This document shows positions 11,655-22,952 of a stretch of DNA of 64,000 nt, piece after piece (within the stretch, counting starts at the first letter, position 1; every line of letters begins with the position of its first letter). The position numbers were made by a program, and so were the translations under genes. The notes beneath the pieces are model-generated. The model made no database searches and was not told the DNA's origin. It was given only the letters and a program-made list of their open reading frames with translations. Source of the stretch: Apodemus sylvaticus (lineage: Eukaryota; Chordata; Mammalia; Rodentia; Muridae); NCBI RefSeq assembly GCF_947179515.1, contig NC_067473.1, positions 73,365,719 through 73,429,718 of the forward strand, written 5' to 3'.

Positions 11655-12683
11655 TTTGTTCTCTGGATTTAGTTGGTCTTGTCCCTGGCTGGTGTTTGGG
11701 CCTCATGATGGACTCTGGGGCTATTACTGCAACACTATATGGCTGGGTTTCCCCTGTAGCAGATTGCTGCTGTGCTGTCCTCCTCTTGGGTGCCCTTGCA
11801 GGTCTAGTGTGCTTTGCCCCAGATTGTGTCTGTGGACCAGATGGAGCCCGTGTGCACCCCCAGGGAGCGCCGATGGTGTATGCTGCCAGGACCTCCCCTG
11901 TGTGCTAATCACTCCGCTGGGCAGCCGATCCCCCAACCGGGCTGGTGCACACAAGGTTAGCCTGGCCCCCCAGGCCCTGGATCGAGGCAAAAGCCTGGGA
12001 GGCCAAGGTCCGAGCAAAGTTCCCCTCAGGCTATGACTGTCAACTGGGTCAGCCAGGTGACAAGGATGGCGGGTGTGCATGCTCGCGCTCCCCGAAAGCA
12101 CCTGGAGAGTCTGCTGTGCTAACAACCTCCTGGGCGGGTTGACACACAGATGGCCCACCTAGCCACCCAGTTCTTGGGGTCAGTCCAGGGCCTGTTGGGG
12201 CCTAGACCCCCGCTTTGTTAGCCTCAGGCTATGCCTGTTAGCTAGCTCTGCCTGCCAGAGCTCTCTGGCGTCCTGTAGGCAAAATGGCGGCGCGCGCCTG
12301 CCCGGGCAAAAAAACCTCCTGGCTGAGTTGGCACCCCGATGGCCCCCTGAACAGCCCAGGGCCTGGGTGCAGGCCAACGCCCGTCGGGCTCAGACCCCCG
12401 TGGTGTTGGCCTCAGGTTATGTTTGTGTACCTCAGTCTGTCCGATCTCTCTGGAGTCCGAAACCAAGATGGAGGTGAGCCTCTCCTGACAGGCGGGAGGC
12501 CGAGTTCTGAAGTGGCTTCCGTGCAGCAAAAGGCGCCACAAATCCGCAGCTGCTTGCAGCCCGGCTGGTCAGCGAAGGTGAGTGGTCGTGGGTTCAGGGC
12601 CTAACTGGACCCTGTGTCGCCTTGGTTCCACTGCTGATGGCCCTTCAGCTGGACCAGCCACTGCTGCAGAGTCGCCACCGCCA
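11655..12683 (-). promoter_or_regulatory. L1 5'UTR with about three tandem promoter monomers
   Basis: GC-rich, CpG-containing sequence upstream of ORF1. A landmark 'cctcaggYtatg' recurs at 12024, 12222 and 12410, giving units of about 198 and 188 bp. The companion 'acctcctggNNgNgttgNcac' recurs near 12121 and 12309. Each unit carries a YY1-like ATGGMGG core (near 12065, 12285 and 12468). This is the layout of murine L1 monomer promoters. Confidence 0.85.
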
Positions 12684-12749
12684 CTAAACAGTTGAAACAA
12701 GTAGCTTTCCTAAGTCTAGATCATTAGATCATAATCATTTTATTAGATA

Positions 12750-15028
12750 CTTAGAAACATTTTGACAAAATCCAACACCTCTTCATTATAGAAGTCTTGG
12801 ACAGATCAGCAATTCAATACCCATACCTAAACATAGAAAAAGCAATATTCAGCAAACTAGTAGCCAATATCAAACTAAGACTTGAAGCAATCCCACTGCA
12901 ATCAGGGACTAGACAAGGCTGTCCACTCTCTCCCTACTTGTTCAGTTAGTAGTGGAAATCCAAGCCAGAGAAATTAGACAACAAAGGAGGTCATAGGAAT
13001 TCAAATGGGAAAGGAAGAAGTCAAAAATATCACTGTTTGCAGATGATAGGATAGGATACTTAAGTGACCCCAAAAATTCCACTGGAGAACTCCTAAACCT
13101 GATAAACAACTTTAGCAACGTGCCTGGATATAAAATTAACTTAATCAAATCAGTGTCTTCCTCTACTTAAAGGATAAACCGGCTGAGGAAGAAAATAGGG
13201 AAATGACACCCTTCACAACAGCACAAATAATGTAAAATACCTTGGGATGACTCCAACCAAGCAAGTGAAAGATCTTTATGACAAGAATTACAAGTTTCTA
13301 AAGAAAGAAATTGAAGAAGTTCTCAGAAGATGGAAAGGTCTCCCATGTTCATGGATTGGCAGGGTTAATATAGTAAAAATGGCCATCTTGCCTAAAGCAA
13401 TCTACAGATTCAATGCAATCCCCATCAAAATTCCAACTCAAGTCTTCATAGAGTTAGAAAGAGCAATTTCCAAATTTATCTGGAATAACAAAAAACCCAG
13501 GACAGTGAAAACTTTTCTCAACATTAAAAGAACTTCTGGCAGAATCACCATGCCTGACCTCAAACTATACTACTGAGCAACAGTTTTAAAGACTGCATTG
13601 GTATTGATACAGTGACAGGCAGGTAGATCAATGGAATAGAATTGAAGACACAGAAATGAACCGGCACACCTATGGTCACTTGATCTTTAACAAAGGAGCC
13701 AAAACCATCCAGTGGGAAAAAGGACAGCATTTTCAACAAATGATGCTGGGTCAACTGGCAGTCAACAAGTAGAAGGATGCAAATTCATCCATTCTTATAT
13801 CCCTGTACAAAGCTAAGGTCCAAGTGGATCAATGATCTCCACATAAAATCATATACACTGAAACATAGACACACTGAATCTAATAGAAGAGAAAGTGGGG
13901 AAGAACCTGGAACATGTGGGCACAGGGCAACTTTTCCTGAATACAACACCAATATCTTATGCTCTAAGATCAAGAATTGACAAATGGGACCTCATAAAAT
14001 TGCAAAGCTTCTGTAAGGCAAAGGACACTGTCAATAGGACAAAACAGCAACCAACAGATTGGGAAAAGATCTTTACAAATCCTACTGCAATAGAGGGCTA
14101 ATATACAATATATACAAAGAACTCAAGAAGTTGGAATTCAGAGAACCAAATAACCCTATTAAAAATGGGGTGCAGAGATAAACAAAGAATTCTCAACTGA
14201 GGAATACTTGATGGTGAGAAACACCTAAAGAAATGTTCAACATCTTTAATCAAGGGGGAAATGCAAATCAAAACAACCCTAAGATTCCACCTCACATCAG
14301 TCAGAATGGCCAAGATAAAAAAAACTCAATGGACAGAAAATTCTAGAGAGGATGTGGAGAAAGAGGAACACTCAATCCACTGCTGGTGGGATTACAAGCT
14401 GGTACAACCATTCTGGAAATCAGTTTGTCAGTTCCTTGGAAATTGGACATAGCACTACCTGAGGACCCAGCTATACCACTCCTGAACATATACCCAGAAA
14501 CGCTCCAACATGTGATAAGGGCACATGCTCTATTATGTTCATAGCAGCCTTATTTATAATAGCCAGATGCTGGAAAGAACCCAGATGTCCCTTGAGAGAG
14601 GATTGGATACAGGAAATGTGGTATATTTACACAATGGAGTACTATTCAGCCATTAGAAACAATGAATTCATGAAATTCTTAGGTAAATGGATGGAGCTAG
14701 AGAACATCATACTAAGTGAGGTAACCCTGACTCAAAAAGGTGAATCATGGTATGCACTCACTAATAAGTGGATATGAACCTAGAAAACTGGAATACCCAA
14801 AACATAATCTACACATCAAATGAGGTACAAGAAGAAAGGAAGAGTGGCCCCCTGTTCTGGAAAGACTCAGTGAAGCAGTAATCGGCAAAACCAGAATGGG
14901 GAAGTGGGAAGGGGTGGGTGGGAGGACAGGGGAAGGGAAGGGGGCTTGCAGGACTTTCAGGGAGTGGGGGCCTAGAAAAGGGGAAATCATTTGAAATGTA
15001 AATAAAAAATATATCGAATAAAAAAAAC
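12750..15028 (+). mobile_element. Old L1 3' half (ORF2 RT onwards plus 3'UTR)
   Basis: Plus-strand L1 beginning inside the reverse transcriptase (FDKIQH-like text near 12765) and covering the QGCPLSP and FADD-region remnants. It continues through the TKQVKDLYDKN segment at 13255 and the C-terminal domain (IARCWKEPRCPL, YYSAIRNNE, at about 14560-14700), then a G-rich 3'UTR ending in AATAAAAAATATATC. Many stops and indels are present. It diverges clearly from the L1 at 8025-12683, so it is a separate and older insertion lying head-to-head with it. Confidence 0.88.
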
Positions 15029-15650
15029 AATGAATTCTTGAAATTCTTAGGCAAGTGGGTGGAGCTAGAAACTATCATTCTGAGTGAGGTAACACAATCA
15101 CAAAAGAACACACATGGTATGCACTTGCTGATAAGTGGATATTAGCCCAAAAGCTCAGAATACCCAAGATACAACTCAAAGATCACAGGAAGCTCAAGAA
15201 GAAAGAAGACTAAACTATGGATACTTTGATCCTTATTAGAACCCATGGCTCACAGCCAACAAAGAGAATGAGAATAGGGTCCCCAAATGAGGAGCTAGAG
15301 AAATGACCCAAGGAGCTAAAGAGGTTTGTAGCCCTGCAGGAGGAACAATAATATGTACCAACCAGACTCCCAGAGCTCCCAGGGACTAAACCACCAACCA
15401 AGGAATACACATGGAGGGACCCATTGCTCCAGCCACATTTGTAGCATAAGATGACCATTTCAGACATCAATGAAAGGAAAGGCCATAGGTCCTGTGAAGA
15501 CTTGATGATGCCCCAGTATAGGGGAATGCAAGTCAGGAAATGGGAGGGGTAAGCAGGGGGAGGGGGAATGGGATAGAGGTTTTCAGAGGGGTAATGTGGA
15601 AGGAGGATACAATTTGAAATGTAAATAAAGCAAATATCTAATAAAAAATA
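15029..15650 (+). mobile_element. Second L1 3' end in tandem
   Basis: It repeats the end of ORF2 (starting 'caatgaattcttgaaattcttagg', as at 14660) and a different L1 3'UTR with an 'agggggagggggaatgggat' G-rich tract, ending in 'ctaataaaaaata'. The 5' edge begins right in the A-rich tail of the preceding L1, consistent with insertion into that poly(A) or with tandem joining. Confidence 0.85.
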
Positions 15651-15659
15651 ACTAAGGGA

Positions 15660-16250
15660 AAGCAGAGTCCATAGATATGACTTAAGACATCTTCAGACTA
15701 TGGTCACTGAAATATGAGACAAGATCCTGGGTGATATCCAATGATCAGCAGGAGTCAGAGTCTCAGAGCACACTGAGACAAAGCTCCTGTGTCTTGAAAA
15801 CTATGCATAATTTCTCATTAGCACAGGTCTCCTGCACTGCCTCACACAAGGACCTATTACACTTGCTGATGGTTAATCTCCAATGTGCAAGAGCACCTGA
15901 CCCACCTCCTACAGACTGGACTCTACCAGGTTTGAATTTCCATATCCTTCCCCACACACCTACCACAGGGCACCCAGAGTCCCTTCATGCACAGCACGCT
16001 CTACCCTTTGCTGGCCAGTATCTGTGGCCTCAGGTGGAGAATCAAGGACAGAGCTGCAGTCCTGCTCTGCTTCCACCTGGGGTTTTGGATGAAATCCCCA
16101 CCCTGTTTCACTTCCCGCTCCACTCTAGCCATCAGCACATTCCTGTCTTGGGAATCCCTTCCGTGATTCTTCACCCTCTGGTCTCCTGTCTTATTATTTT
16201 CTGGTCCAAAATTTGAATGAAGTCCTCCAAATTTGAGAAAGAGTTAACTA
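15660..16250 (+). repeat. Duplicated block E, copy 2
   Basis: Homologous to 1110-1440, same orientation, and continuing further. It carries an open frame of about 160 codons (15731-16216) that is not open in the other copy and shows no recognisable domain, so I do not call it a gene. Confidence 0.7.
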
Positions 16251-17580
16251 CATGTTGACCCTAAACCACCAGCTCAGCCTCAGCATGAACCAAGTACAAA
16301 GACTGGTTACTCAAACAGTCAGAGCGTAGCCTGCAGAATGTAGGCTTGGGTTTTTCAAAACCCACTTTAATGAGGGTTCTTAAATGCTTCAACCTCCTTT
16401 CTAGACCACCTACTGTAGCTAGTGGAAAACAACAATAGAGAACAGGGGTTGCAGTCCTGCTTAGAAGTGGTTATTTGGGGACAACTTCAACCTTTGTTGT
16501 CACCAGTCCAGTGCACTCTGGAAATATAAAACACAAAGCAGCAGTGGCAGTTGGATCCAGAAAAAACCGAGAGGCTCCGCAAAATCAACATGAGTCTGCA
16601 GAAGCAGCTGAAATACTGTGAGAAGTTCTTTGGCAAGTAACTCTGTGTGAAGTCACAAGAAGCAAAGATCAGAAATGTGGTGCAAGGTGAACCAATGCAA
16701 AAGCTTTGTTACACAGACTGTGGGGTTAGATTAACACCCTATCTAATCATCACACATCCTTCACCTGTCTTCTTCAGCAAAGCATCCACTCATTTGTCTG
16801 TTTCAGCAGGACATCACAGGACATAACTGAGTCCCCAAAGAAATGAGAAATTTCTAGTTCACAGGCATTTCTGCCCTGTGAATCCTTCTAGAAACCATCA
16901 CATACCCACACAGATAACAAAGATGTAAGAAAGATTCATAGTCACAAAATGGAGTCTCTGGAGATGGAGAACATGGAAAGGATTCAGAGAGGCCCTAGCT
17001 CAATTTCTGTGATTTGCAAAAGATGATGAGGAAAATCACAGAATGCATCTTCATGGAAAAATTTTCATTCAGAATTCATCTAGGAAATATACTTCCATGG
17101 AATACTTTCCTCATACAACAAGGATTTTTGCAGAGTAGTCCAACATTACACACAAAAATGACAAGCTTAGAAGCCTCACTGGTAAGTTCTTACAGACACA
17201 TAGGCAGATATCAGGAGGTTCACACAGCACTGCAGAGACAGAGCAGGAGGGTTCCATTGCTCAATTCAGGAAAAACCTCAATATCCAGTTGTGAGAGAAA
17301 ACTACAGTGTGTACATAGGGGAGGTAGAGGTGTTCAAAGGACCTATTTTTAGGAAAATATGGTTGTATTATTCAAAATATACAATTAGTATTTGTGACTA
17401 CTAACCACCAACACACTACAAGGATTCAGATGAATATTTAAGACGATCCGTGAATTCAACACTGGATCTTCTTAGCTTCTGTTACTTGTAACAAGAAAAT
17501 ATGCCAATAAAGACTCATGTGACTCACAGAACTTCTTTTTCAAGTTTGGCAAAGGGCCAGGATCCTCCAAACCATCAATG
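16251..17580. other. Unique duplicon sequence, no confirmed gene
   Basis: No known repeat is recognised. There is a TATAAA at 16525-16530 with a 16-codon frame at 16590-16640 (see findings). A 112-codon frame at 17014-17352 has low-complexity composition and no domain I recognise. Confidence 0.3.
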
Positions 17581-17589
17581 GAGTTTGTC

Positions 17590-18130
17590 ACTGACATGAC
17601 AATACACACCAGAGACAGAGAAACTGTGCTGATTTGACCTCAGCACTGTGCTCATTTGAGTCTGTGTTTGGGTTAGAATCTCTGTCACTGTAGAAAGAGC
17701 CGAGGCACAGTGGAGGACAGTTGGGTCTGCATGGTCCCTGTGTCTTCAGGAAAAGGACAGGCAGAGGAGCTGCCCGTGTCACAAAACAGAGCTGCAGCAG
17801 GGTCAGGCTCTGCTTGGCCCTTTACACTAAGTTGTAGCAAGAGCTGCCAAGAAAGTCAGGATCTTCTGTGGGAAACTCATTCTAAGGACTAACACTTACA
17901 TAGGGAGACATGGCTGCTACAACACAGATGCTGAGCCTGTGGAACAGTTGCCAGTCACGAGTCACCACTGGATACAAACCACGCCCATGAGCAGTTTGGA
18001 AACTCTGTGATCTATAGAATCTAAGGCTTTTATTCTCCCCATGAGAGCCTGGAATCCCACATTTCCAGCTCTGATGCACCTATTGAATGTCTCCAACTCT
18101 AGGAAAATACCATCCCTCTATCCCCTTCTT
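17590..18130 (+). repeat. Duplicated block F, copy 2
   Basis: Similar to 26060-26600 (same orientation) and to the reverse complement of 7240-7650. Shared text includes 'agtgttacNtNttggcataaa...gatcctgactttcttg' type runs read on the minus strand. It lies about 0.35 kb left of a type B tRNA in the two units where the tRNA remains. Confidence 0.75.
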
Positions 18131-18454
18131 CATTTAGTTTACAGTACTTTGAGGCTGCCCAGTGCATCTTGTGTGTTGAATTCTATATTCTGAGAACCAC
18201 TGAAGGTGCTTTCTTATAAAACCTAGCTTTTCTAGGTTTTGGGAACTCAATATATAGTATAAAAAAAAGTGGAGACTTGCTCACCAGAAAAGCTGACACC
18301 GGGTGACCAGACACAGTTGCCTGCCACAAAAGGGATCTGGTGTGCGATAACACAGCTGTGGTCTCACGGAGGTGAGTGTCAAGCCACCTGAGTCAAAAGA
18401 GAAAGTAGGTCTATACTGTGAATGTGGTCAGGCAGTTTCCAAAAACACATGAAA

Positions 18455-18526
18455 AGGGGGCACCTGGATTTGAACCAGGGACCTCTTGATCTGCAGTCAA
18501 ATGTTCTTCCCCGGAGCTATATCCCC
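18455..18526 (-). pseudogene. Decayed tRNA-Cys (GCA), type B
   Basis: 72 bp on the minus strand aligned without gaps to the other tRNA-Cys genes. The anticodon arm, T arm and acceptor 3' side are perfect, but the 5' third has four changes. The acceptor reads GGGGATA (G5 to A). The D-loop start is CCGG in place of CAGG, so the conserved A14 is lost. T to A and G to A changes near the D-stem 3' side break GCTC against GAAC. The A box is damaged. The TTTT terminator (18455-18452) remains. The concentration of changes in the D arm suggests loss of transcription or folding. I call it a pseudogene, though a poorly expressed gene is possible. Confidence 0.85.
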
Positions 18527-19326
18527 ACTACTAATAGCATGCACAGTTCATAATTTTCATCTGAGTGGTGACTGACTATAAAGTAAAATTACAGATGCTC
18601 ACAGACCCACTTTCCAGAAGCTGCCAGACCTGACTGGTGAGATGCCTTCCTCAGCTCTGCAGATTTCCTGGTCCATCCCTGAATAGCATCATCACCAAGA
18701 AAAGGAGAGGAGCAGCCTGCAGACCCTGAGTCCATGTCACACTGCTGTCCTGGGGTAGCCCTGAGATGGCCAGCTGCCTTATACCTGGGCTCCCAGACAC
18801 ACCTCTCTTCCTTCCCTGAAGATCGATGGGCTGTAATTCAGACTTGTCACAGAACCTAGTTAGCACTGTCAGCAGCAACACTGCAGGATCCCTCTGTGCC
18901 TGTGATAGCAGCTCACACAGCCTTTATCCTCTGAAGGTGAAATAAGTGAGCAGTGTACTCTGGAAGGAGGAGAGAAGGTCCCAGGGAAAACATCCACCCT
19001 ACACAGACAACCTGATTCTGTGACTTGTATCCCTTGTTCTGACTATAGGTTTACCTGAGACACACAGAGGCACATCCTTTTATGGATAGGCTTTCCTTAT
19101 TGGTCCCTGGATGACACTGGCTGTCACTGTAACTGCTGTGCCATTTAGCGGCCAACAGAACCAGAGAAACTAGGTATATGCAGGAACAGGGGAGACATAA
19201 TAGGAGTGGGAGGGACAGTCGGCATGTAGAAAGAGATGGGAGACAACCATCTATACACACATGACAGGCTGGTCTGTAGATCCCAAGTCTATTGAGGTCC
19301 ATGACTGGAATAAATAGAAGAAACAG

Positions 19327-19328
<2 letters not shown>

Positions 19329-19383
<55 letters not shown>

Positions 19384-19396
19384 CACGCGCGCGCGA
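19329..19396 (+). repeat. (GT)n-(GC)n alternating tract
   Basis: About 24 GT units followed by GCGCGCGCACGCGCGCGCG. It is alternating purine-pyrimidine throughout and lies 64 bp from the 3' end of the tRNA at 19460. Confidence 0.97.
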
Positions 19397-19458
19397 TATG
19401 TCCAGGAGTAAAAACAGCCTTGTGTGCGATATGTCCAGGAGTAAAAACAACCTTGTGG
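19393..19458 (-). repeat. 33-bp tandem duplication of tRNA 3' flank
   Basis: Two near-identical 33-bp units (19393-19425, 19426-19458), each beginning GCGATATGTCCAGGAG and containing AAAAAC. Read on the minus strand, each carries a TTTTT Pol III stop for the tRNA at 19460. Confidence 0.9.
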
Positions 19459-19459
19459 T

Positions 19460-19531
19460 AGGGGGCACCTGGATTTGAACCAGGGACCTCTTGATCTGCA
19501 GTCAAATGCTCTACCCCTGAGCTATACCCCC
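19460..19531 (-). tRNA. tRNA-Cys-GCA: tRNA-Cys (GCA), type A
   Basis: A 72-bp consensus tRNA-Cys(GCA) on the minus strand with all stems paired and intact A and B boxes. A TTTTT stop lies at 19447-19443. The 33-bp block holding this stop is duplicated in tandem (19393-19425 and 19426-19458), giving a second TTTTT further out. Beyond it lies a 70-bp GT/GC tract. It is the type A partner of the decayed type B copy at 18455, about 0.93 kb away. Its right flank is nearly identical to the flank right of the copy at 588. It is probably functional. Confidence 0.97.
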
Positions 19532-19739
19532 ACCTGTTCATTAATGCCTCACAGGCACTCTGAACTGCATGGCCACTCCAAGGCTGCTAACATCTGACGT
19601 GCACTTGCCAGAGCTCTGCCATCATCTTCTTCCTCCTCTGAGGCCCAGCCCTGAGCTGCCTCTGCACATCTGACTGTCATGTCCTCAGGAATGACCAGCA
19701 TTCTCCTGCTGAGGTCCTATCTGAGGCAGGAGGCTTCAG

Positions 19740-20790
19740 CTGGTGCTGCTTCAACCTTCAACTCAACTACAACCCACATGCAACACAACGGCTTCCTAGC
19801 TGGCCTCTGGTGGAGCTGCATCAGCACAGCAGGGGACAGAGAATCCTGACACTATGGCCTCTCCCTGAGCCTTCAAACCTGTCACCACTACACAAACTTG
19901 TTTTCATCTATTTTAAAAACAAAATGTATGCACAATTCAATTATTTTGAAAACTCAACATTAATTTTAAAAGGTTACTAAGAAACCAACCACATGTACTC
20001 CAAATTCTTTGGTTTAGTTGATTGCTCCTGTCATCCATTAGGAGTCCTTCCCCAAAGGGTTAGCTGTCTCTGCTAGTCTGTCCTGTGTACTTAGTGAACG
20101 TGGTGTCTCTTATATCATCATGTGTACATATCAGTAACTAACCGACTTGTGGATGAGACCATAACTTCATATCCTCTTCCATTCTGACTTTCCCGTTACA
20201 GTCATGTCCCAGATTTTGTTTGGATGACTCGATGTTTATATCATGATGATTTGTTAACACTGTACGATTGGTGTCAGTCATTCTAAACAGGAGGAAGATA
20301 TCTGGTGGAACTTTTCTTTTTCCTCAATTTCATGGCAGCCTCATGTTTAAACCTTTTCATTTCTTTCAACGTCTTCTATACATGTTGAGTTCTTTACAAA
20401 ATACCTTTCTGAACAATGTTCCATGCACAGATCATCAGTAATGAACAACTGTACTTTGTTTCCTGTAGTGGCCCAGGTTCCTGCTCCCTTTGTTCTGGCT
20501 GCCCACACAGCAGATGCACAGACAAGACTCTGGATCCCTCCTCCTTCACCAGGTAATTCTCCCTGTCCACCATCTCTTCTGTGCAGAAGTGTCTCTTTTC
20601 AGATTTCAAGTTCTTCAACATTTCTTGTCAAAATGACATATTTTCCTTTGGGAATGGAACCCTTCCTATAAGATGTGAATGAAGTAAAATGTCTAGCTTT
20701 TGTATATGTGATAAGGCCTCTAGTTCTTCCAACATGCTATACTGATAGTCTGTACATGTGATTTAAATATTTTTCATACAATAAAATGAT
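19740..20790. other. Intergenic sequence, nothing firmly recognised
   Basis: The left 60 bp continue the type A duplicon flank. The rest is AT-rich and unique-looking. Short open frames at 20394-20671 overlap on both strands and show no domain. I see no RNA gene or repeat that I can name. Confidence 0.35.
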
Positions 20791-20794
20791 TGAA

Positions 20795-21140
20795 TGAGAA
20801 TGGCCCCCATAGGCTCATATATTTGAATGTTCGGTCCCCAGCTGGTGGAACTGTTTAGGGATGTTTGGGAGCTGTGGCTGTGTAGGAGGAAATCTGTCAC
20901 TGAGGGTGTACTTTGAGGTTTCAAAATCTCCATCAGGCCCATGAGTCTTACCCTCTGCTTCCTGCTCGTGCGTCAGATGTAAACTCTCAGTTAGTGCTGT
21001 AGTGACAAGGCTGCCTACCTGCTACCATGACTCTCACCATGGCCATCAGGGACTAAACTTAAAGTGTGAGTAATCCTCCAGTTAAGTGCTTTCTATTATA
21101 ATAATTTACCTTGATCATGTGTGTTCGTGGGAATAGTGTA
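20795..21140 (+). repeat. Rodent medium-reiteration repeat, copy 1
   Basis: Begins 'gaatggcccccataggctcatatatttgaatg' and contains 'ggtccccagctggtggaactgttt' and 'ctttgaggtttcaaa'. The same order recurs at 31450-31770. I recognise it as a common rodent interspersed repeat but cannot give the family name with certainty. Confidence 0.75.
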
Positions 21141-22080
21141 GTATAGTAACCATGTATGTGACACTATAGTAACAGAATAGTAAGAGAAAAGTTGATACTG
21201 GGGCCGGTGTTATCAATGGGACCTGCTGCTGCTGCTTCTTAGAGGAATATGGGAGATGACTCTACGTTACATTAGAAAAGCAGTTGAACGCACAGGCTGT
21301 ACCTAGGCCTCCCCTCATATATGTAGCAGATGTGCAGCTTGTTCTCCATGTGGAGACAGGGATATCCCAAAATCTATTACCTGTACGAGGGATATAGTCT
21401 TCTAGGTAGGCTGCCATGTCTCTCCTCAGTGGGAGACGGTGCATGTAGCCTGGGAGAGACTTTAAGTGCCAGGGTGGGGGACATAGAAGGGACCCCACCT
21501 GTTCCAGAGGAGAATGGGATTTGAGGGAAAGGATGGTAGGAGGGGTGACTGGGAGGGGGCACTGAGCAAAATGTAAATAAGTAAAAAATGTAAGAAAGTA
21601 ATAAATAGCAGCTGAATGTTCTACTTGAGATGTAATGGGCCATACTAACAGGAGCTGGGGAAGAGGAGTGCTCAAAGCAATGAGATTGTGTAATAGAGTT
21701 CAAAATGTGTCAGAGGGGAAGAATGTTAGCATTATTAACAAATTCTGGCAAAATATAAGTGCAAATATGTCCTTATTTTAAATATCTACAATGGGCTAAA
21801 TAGAGTTTTCAATCAATATTGTTAGCAGTTGAGATTTCAAGACAACCTAGTGTCGACTGTTTCATACGGTTATCACTGATCACTCTTTTGCAGATCTGAA
21901 GTGGAAAGGAAAAGATGGGCAAAATGAAATACAACACGGATGGCGCGTTTCCTGGGAGCCATCCAGCAGCTTTGGCTTTACAGCCTTTCTGCCTCCTCTC
22001 CCCACAGCACGCTGACCCTGAGTGTAGGGTGTGAGGACGGCATCGCACGGAGTGCTCCGCACTCTCTCACCCTCTGTGCA
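21141..22080. other. Intergenic sequence with possible old L1 3'UTR remnant
   Basis: 21510-21600 resembles an L1 3' end ('gggaggggtgactgggagggggcactgagcaaaatgtaaataagtaaaa'). The surrounding open frames (21262-21703) lack domains and overlap on both strands. Confidence 0.4.
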
Positions 22081-22440
22081 CTGTGCAGTTGTGGGTCTCC
22101 ATGTCAACTTCCATCTACTGCAGGGGAAGCTCCTCCAATGTGAGCTGGCCACAGCGCTGGTCTGTGGGGGTAGCAGTCCATCATTAGGGGCCATCTTATT
22201 GCTGTGTTCCTTTAGAAAAATAGTAATAGTCTTTCTCCTAGGGCCCATGACCTAGCCAGTCCCAGGTTCAAGGCCACGTTAGCAGGATTAGATAGGGGCA
22301 CCATCTAATGGAGTGGGCCTTTCTACCACTTTTTTTGAAAGTTATGATTGAACCCATAACATATGTGTTACCAGCTATTCCCAAGGCTATCGTTTCTTCT
22401 CCACAACCAGATGGTAAGACCCTATTGCTGAGGGAAAAAT
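22080..22440 (+). repeat. Old rodent L1 3'UTR-like fragment (Lx-type)
   Basis: Contains 'gtgagctggccacagcgctggtctg', 'attaggggccatcttattgctgtgttc' and 'caccatctaatggagtgggcctttc', text I associate with old murine L1 (Lx) 3' regions. The minus-strand sequence at 49770-50060 ('ccaaccactttctcctcgaatgtaagttccactccacaag') appears to be a related fragment. The family assignment is from memory. Confidence 0.5.
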
Positions 22441-22952
22441 ATATATTTTCATTAATTCTTTGAGATGTCATATGGTGTGTTTTGATCATATTCACCTTCA
22501 ACTCCTTCTTTTAACTCCTCTTCACAGAGCCATCCCACCTTTGTGCCCCAGGCTCTGTGTCCTCCAGTTTGTGCTGTCCATATGCTTCTGGGTCAGAAGT
22601 GTTCCACTGCAATTAGATCGACTTACCAGGAGCCACTCCCTTAAAGAAAACAGTTCTCTCTCCATCAAAAGCCATCAATTGTTTGACACCTAGCCCTCTG
22701 AGTGTGGCCTGTAAAGGTGGGTCTGCAGGATGAGATAAACGCAGACTTCCAGGTGTTTGTGTTCTGTCTCAGCTGTAGAATAGGATGGGAGGGTGCTGCT
22801 GGTCATGAGGTGGTGACAAACAGGTGTGCAGAGTTGACTTAGGGCTGGGCCTCACAGGACAAAGCTGATGATTTCAGAGTACTGGAAAGTACACATGTTG
22901 GGGAGTGGCCATACAGCTTCAGAGATGTTTATGAGATATACATGAAGCAGAT

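Larger units (their letters stand above)
8025..12683 (-). mobile_element. L1 with full 5' region, truncated inside ORF2
   Basis: A minus-strand L1 with (right to left) a GC-rich 5'UTR of tandem monomers, a complete ORF1, and ORF2 through endonuclease and reverse transcriptase. It stops at 8025 just past the RT core (…YLGVTLTN). The C-terminal ORF2 part, 3'UTR and poly(A) are absent. The 11-bp sequence CTAAACAGTTG lies at both ends (8014-8024 and 12684-12694), as expected of a target-site duplication. The element is younger-looking than the other L1s here, but frameshifts in ORF2 and the missing 3' end make it immobile. Confidence 0.92.

Noticed and set aside
11608..12604. Plus- and minus-strand frames of 60-144 codons
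   Set aside because: GC-rich L1 5'UTR has few stops; no domain, and explained by promoter monomers.
8014..15650. Twin-priming explanation for the two opposite L1 halves
   Set aside because: The inverted and direct parts differ too much in sequence, and the 11-bp duplication encloses only the minus-strand part. Two separate insertions fit better.
15731..16216. 161-codon frame in block E
   Set aside because: Not open in the other copy (1110-1440), with no domain or codon bias visible.
19251..19541. 96-codon minus frame similar to the one at 5608
   Set aside because: It is again a read-through of the tRNA-Cys gene and microsatellite.
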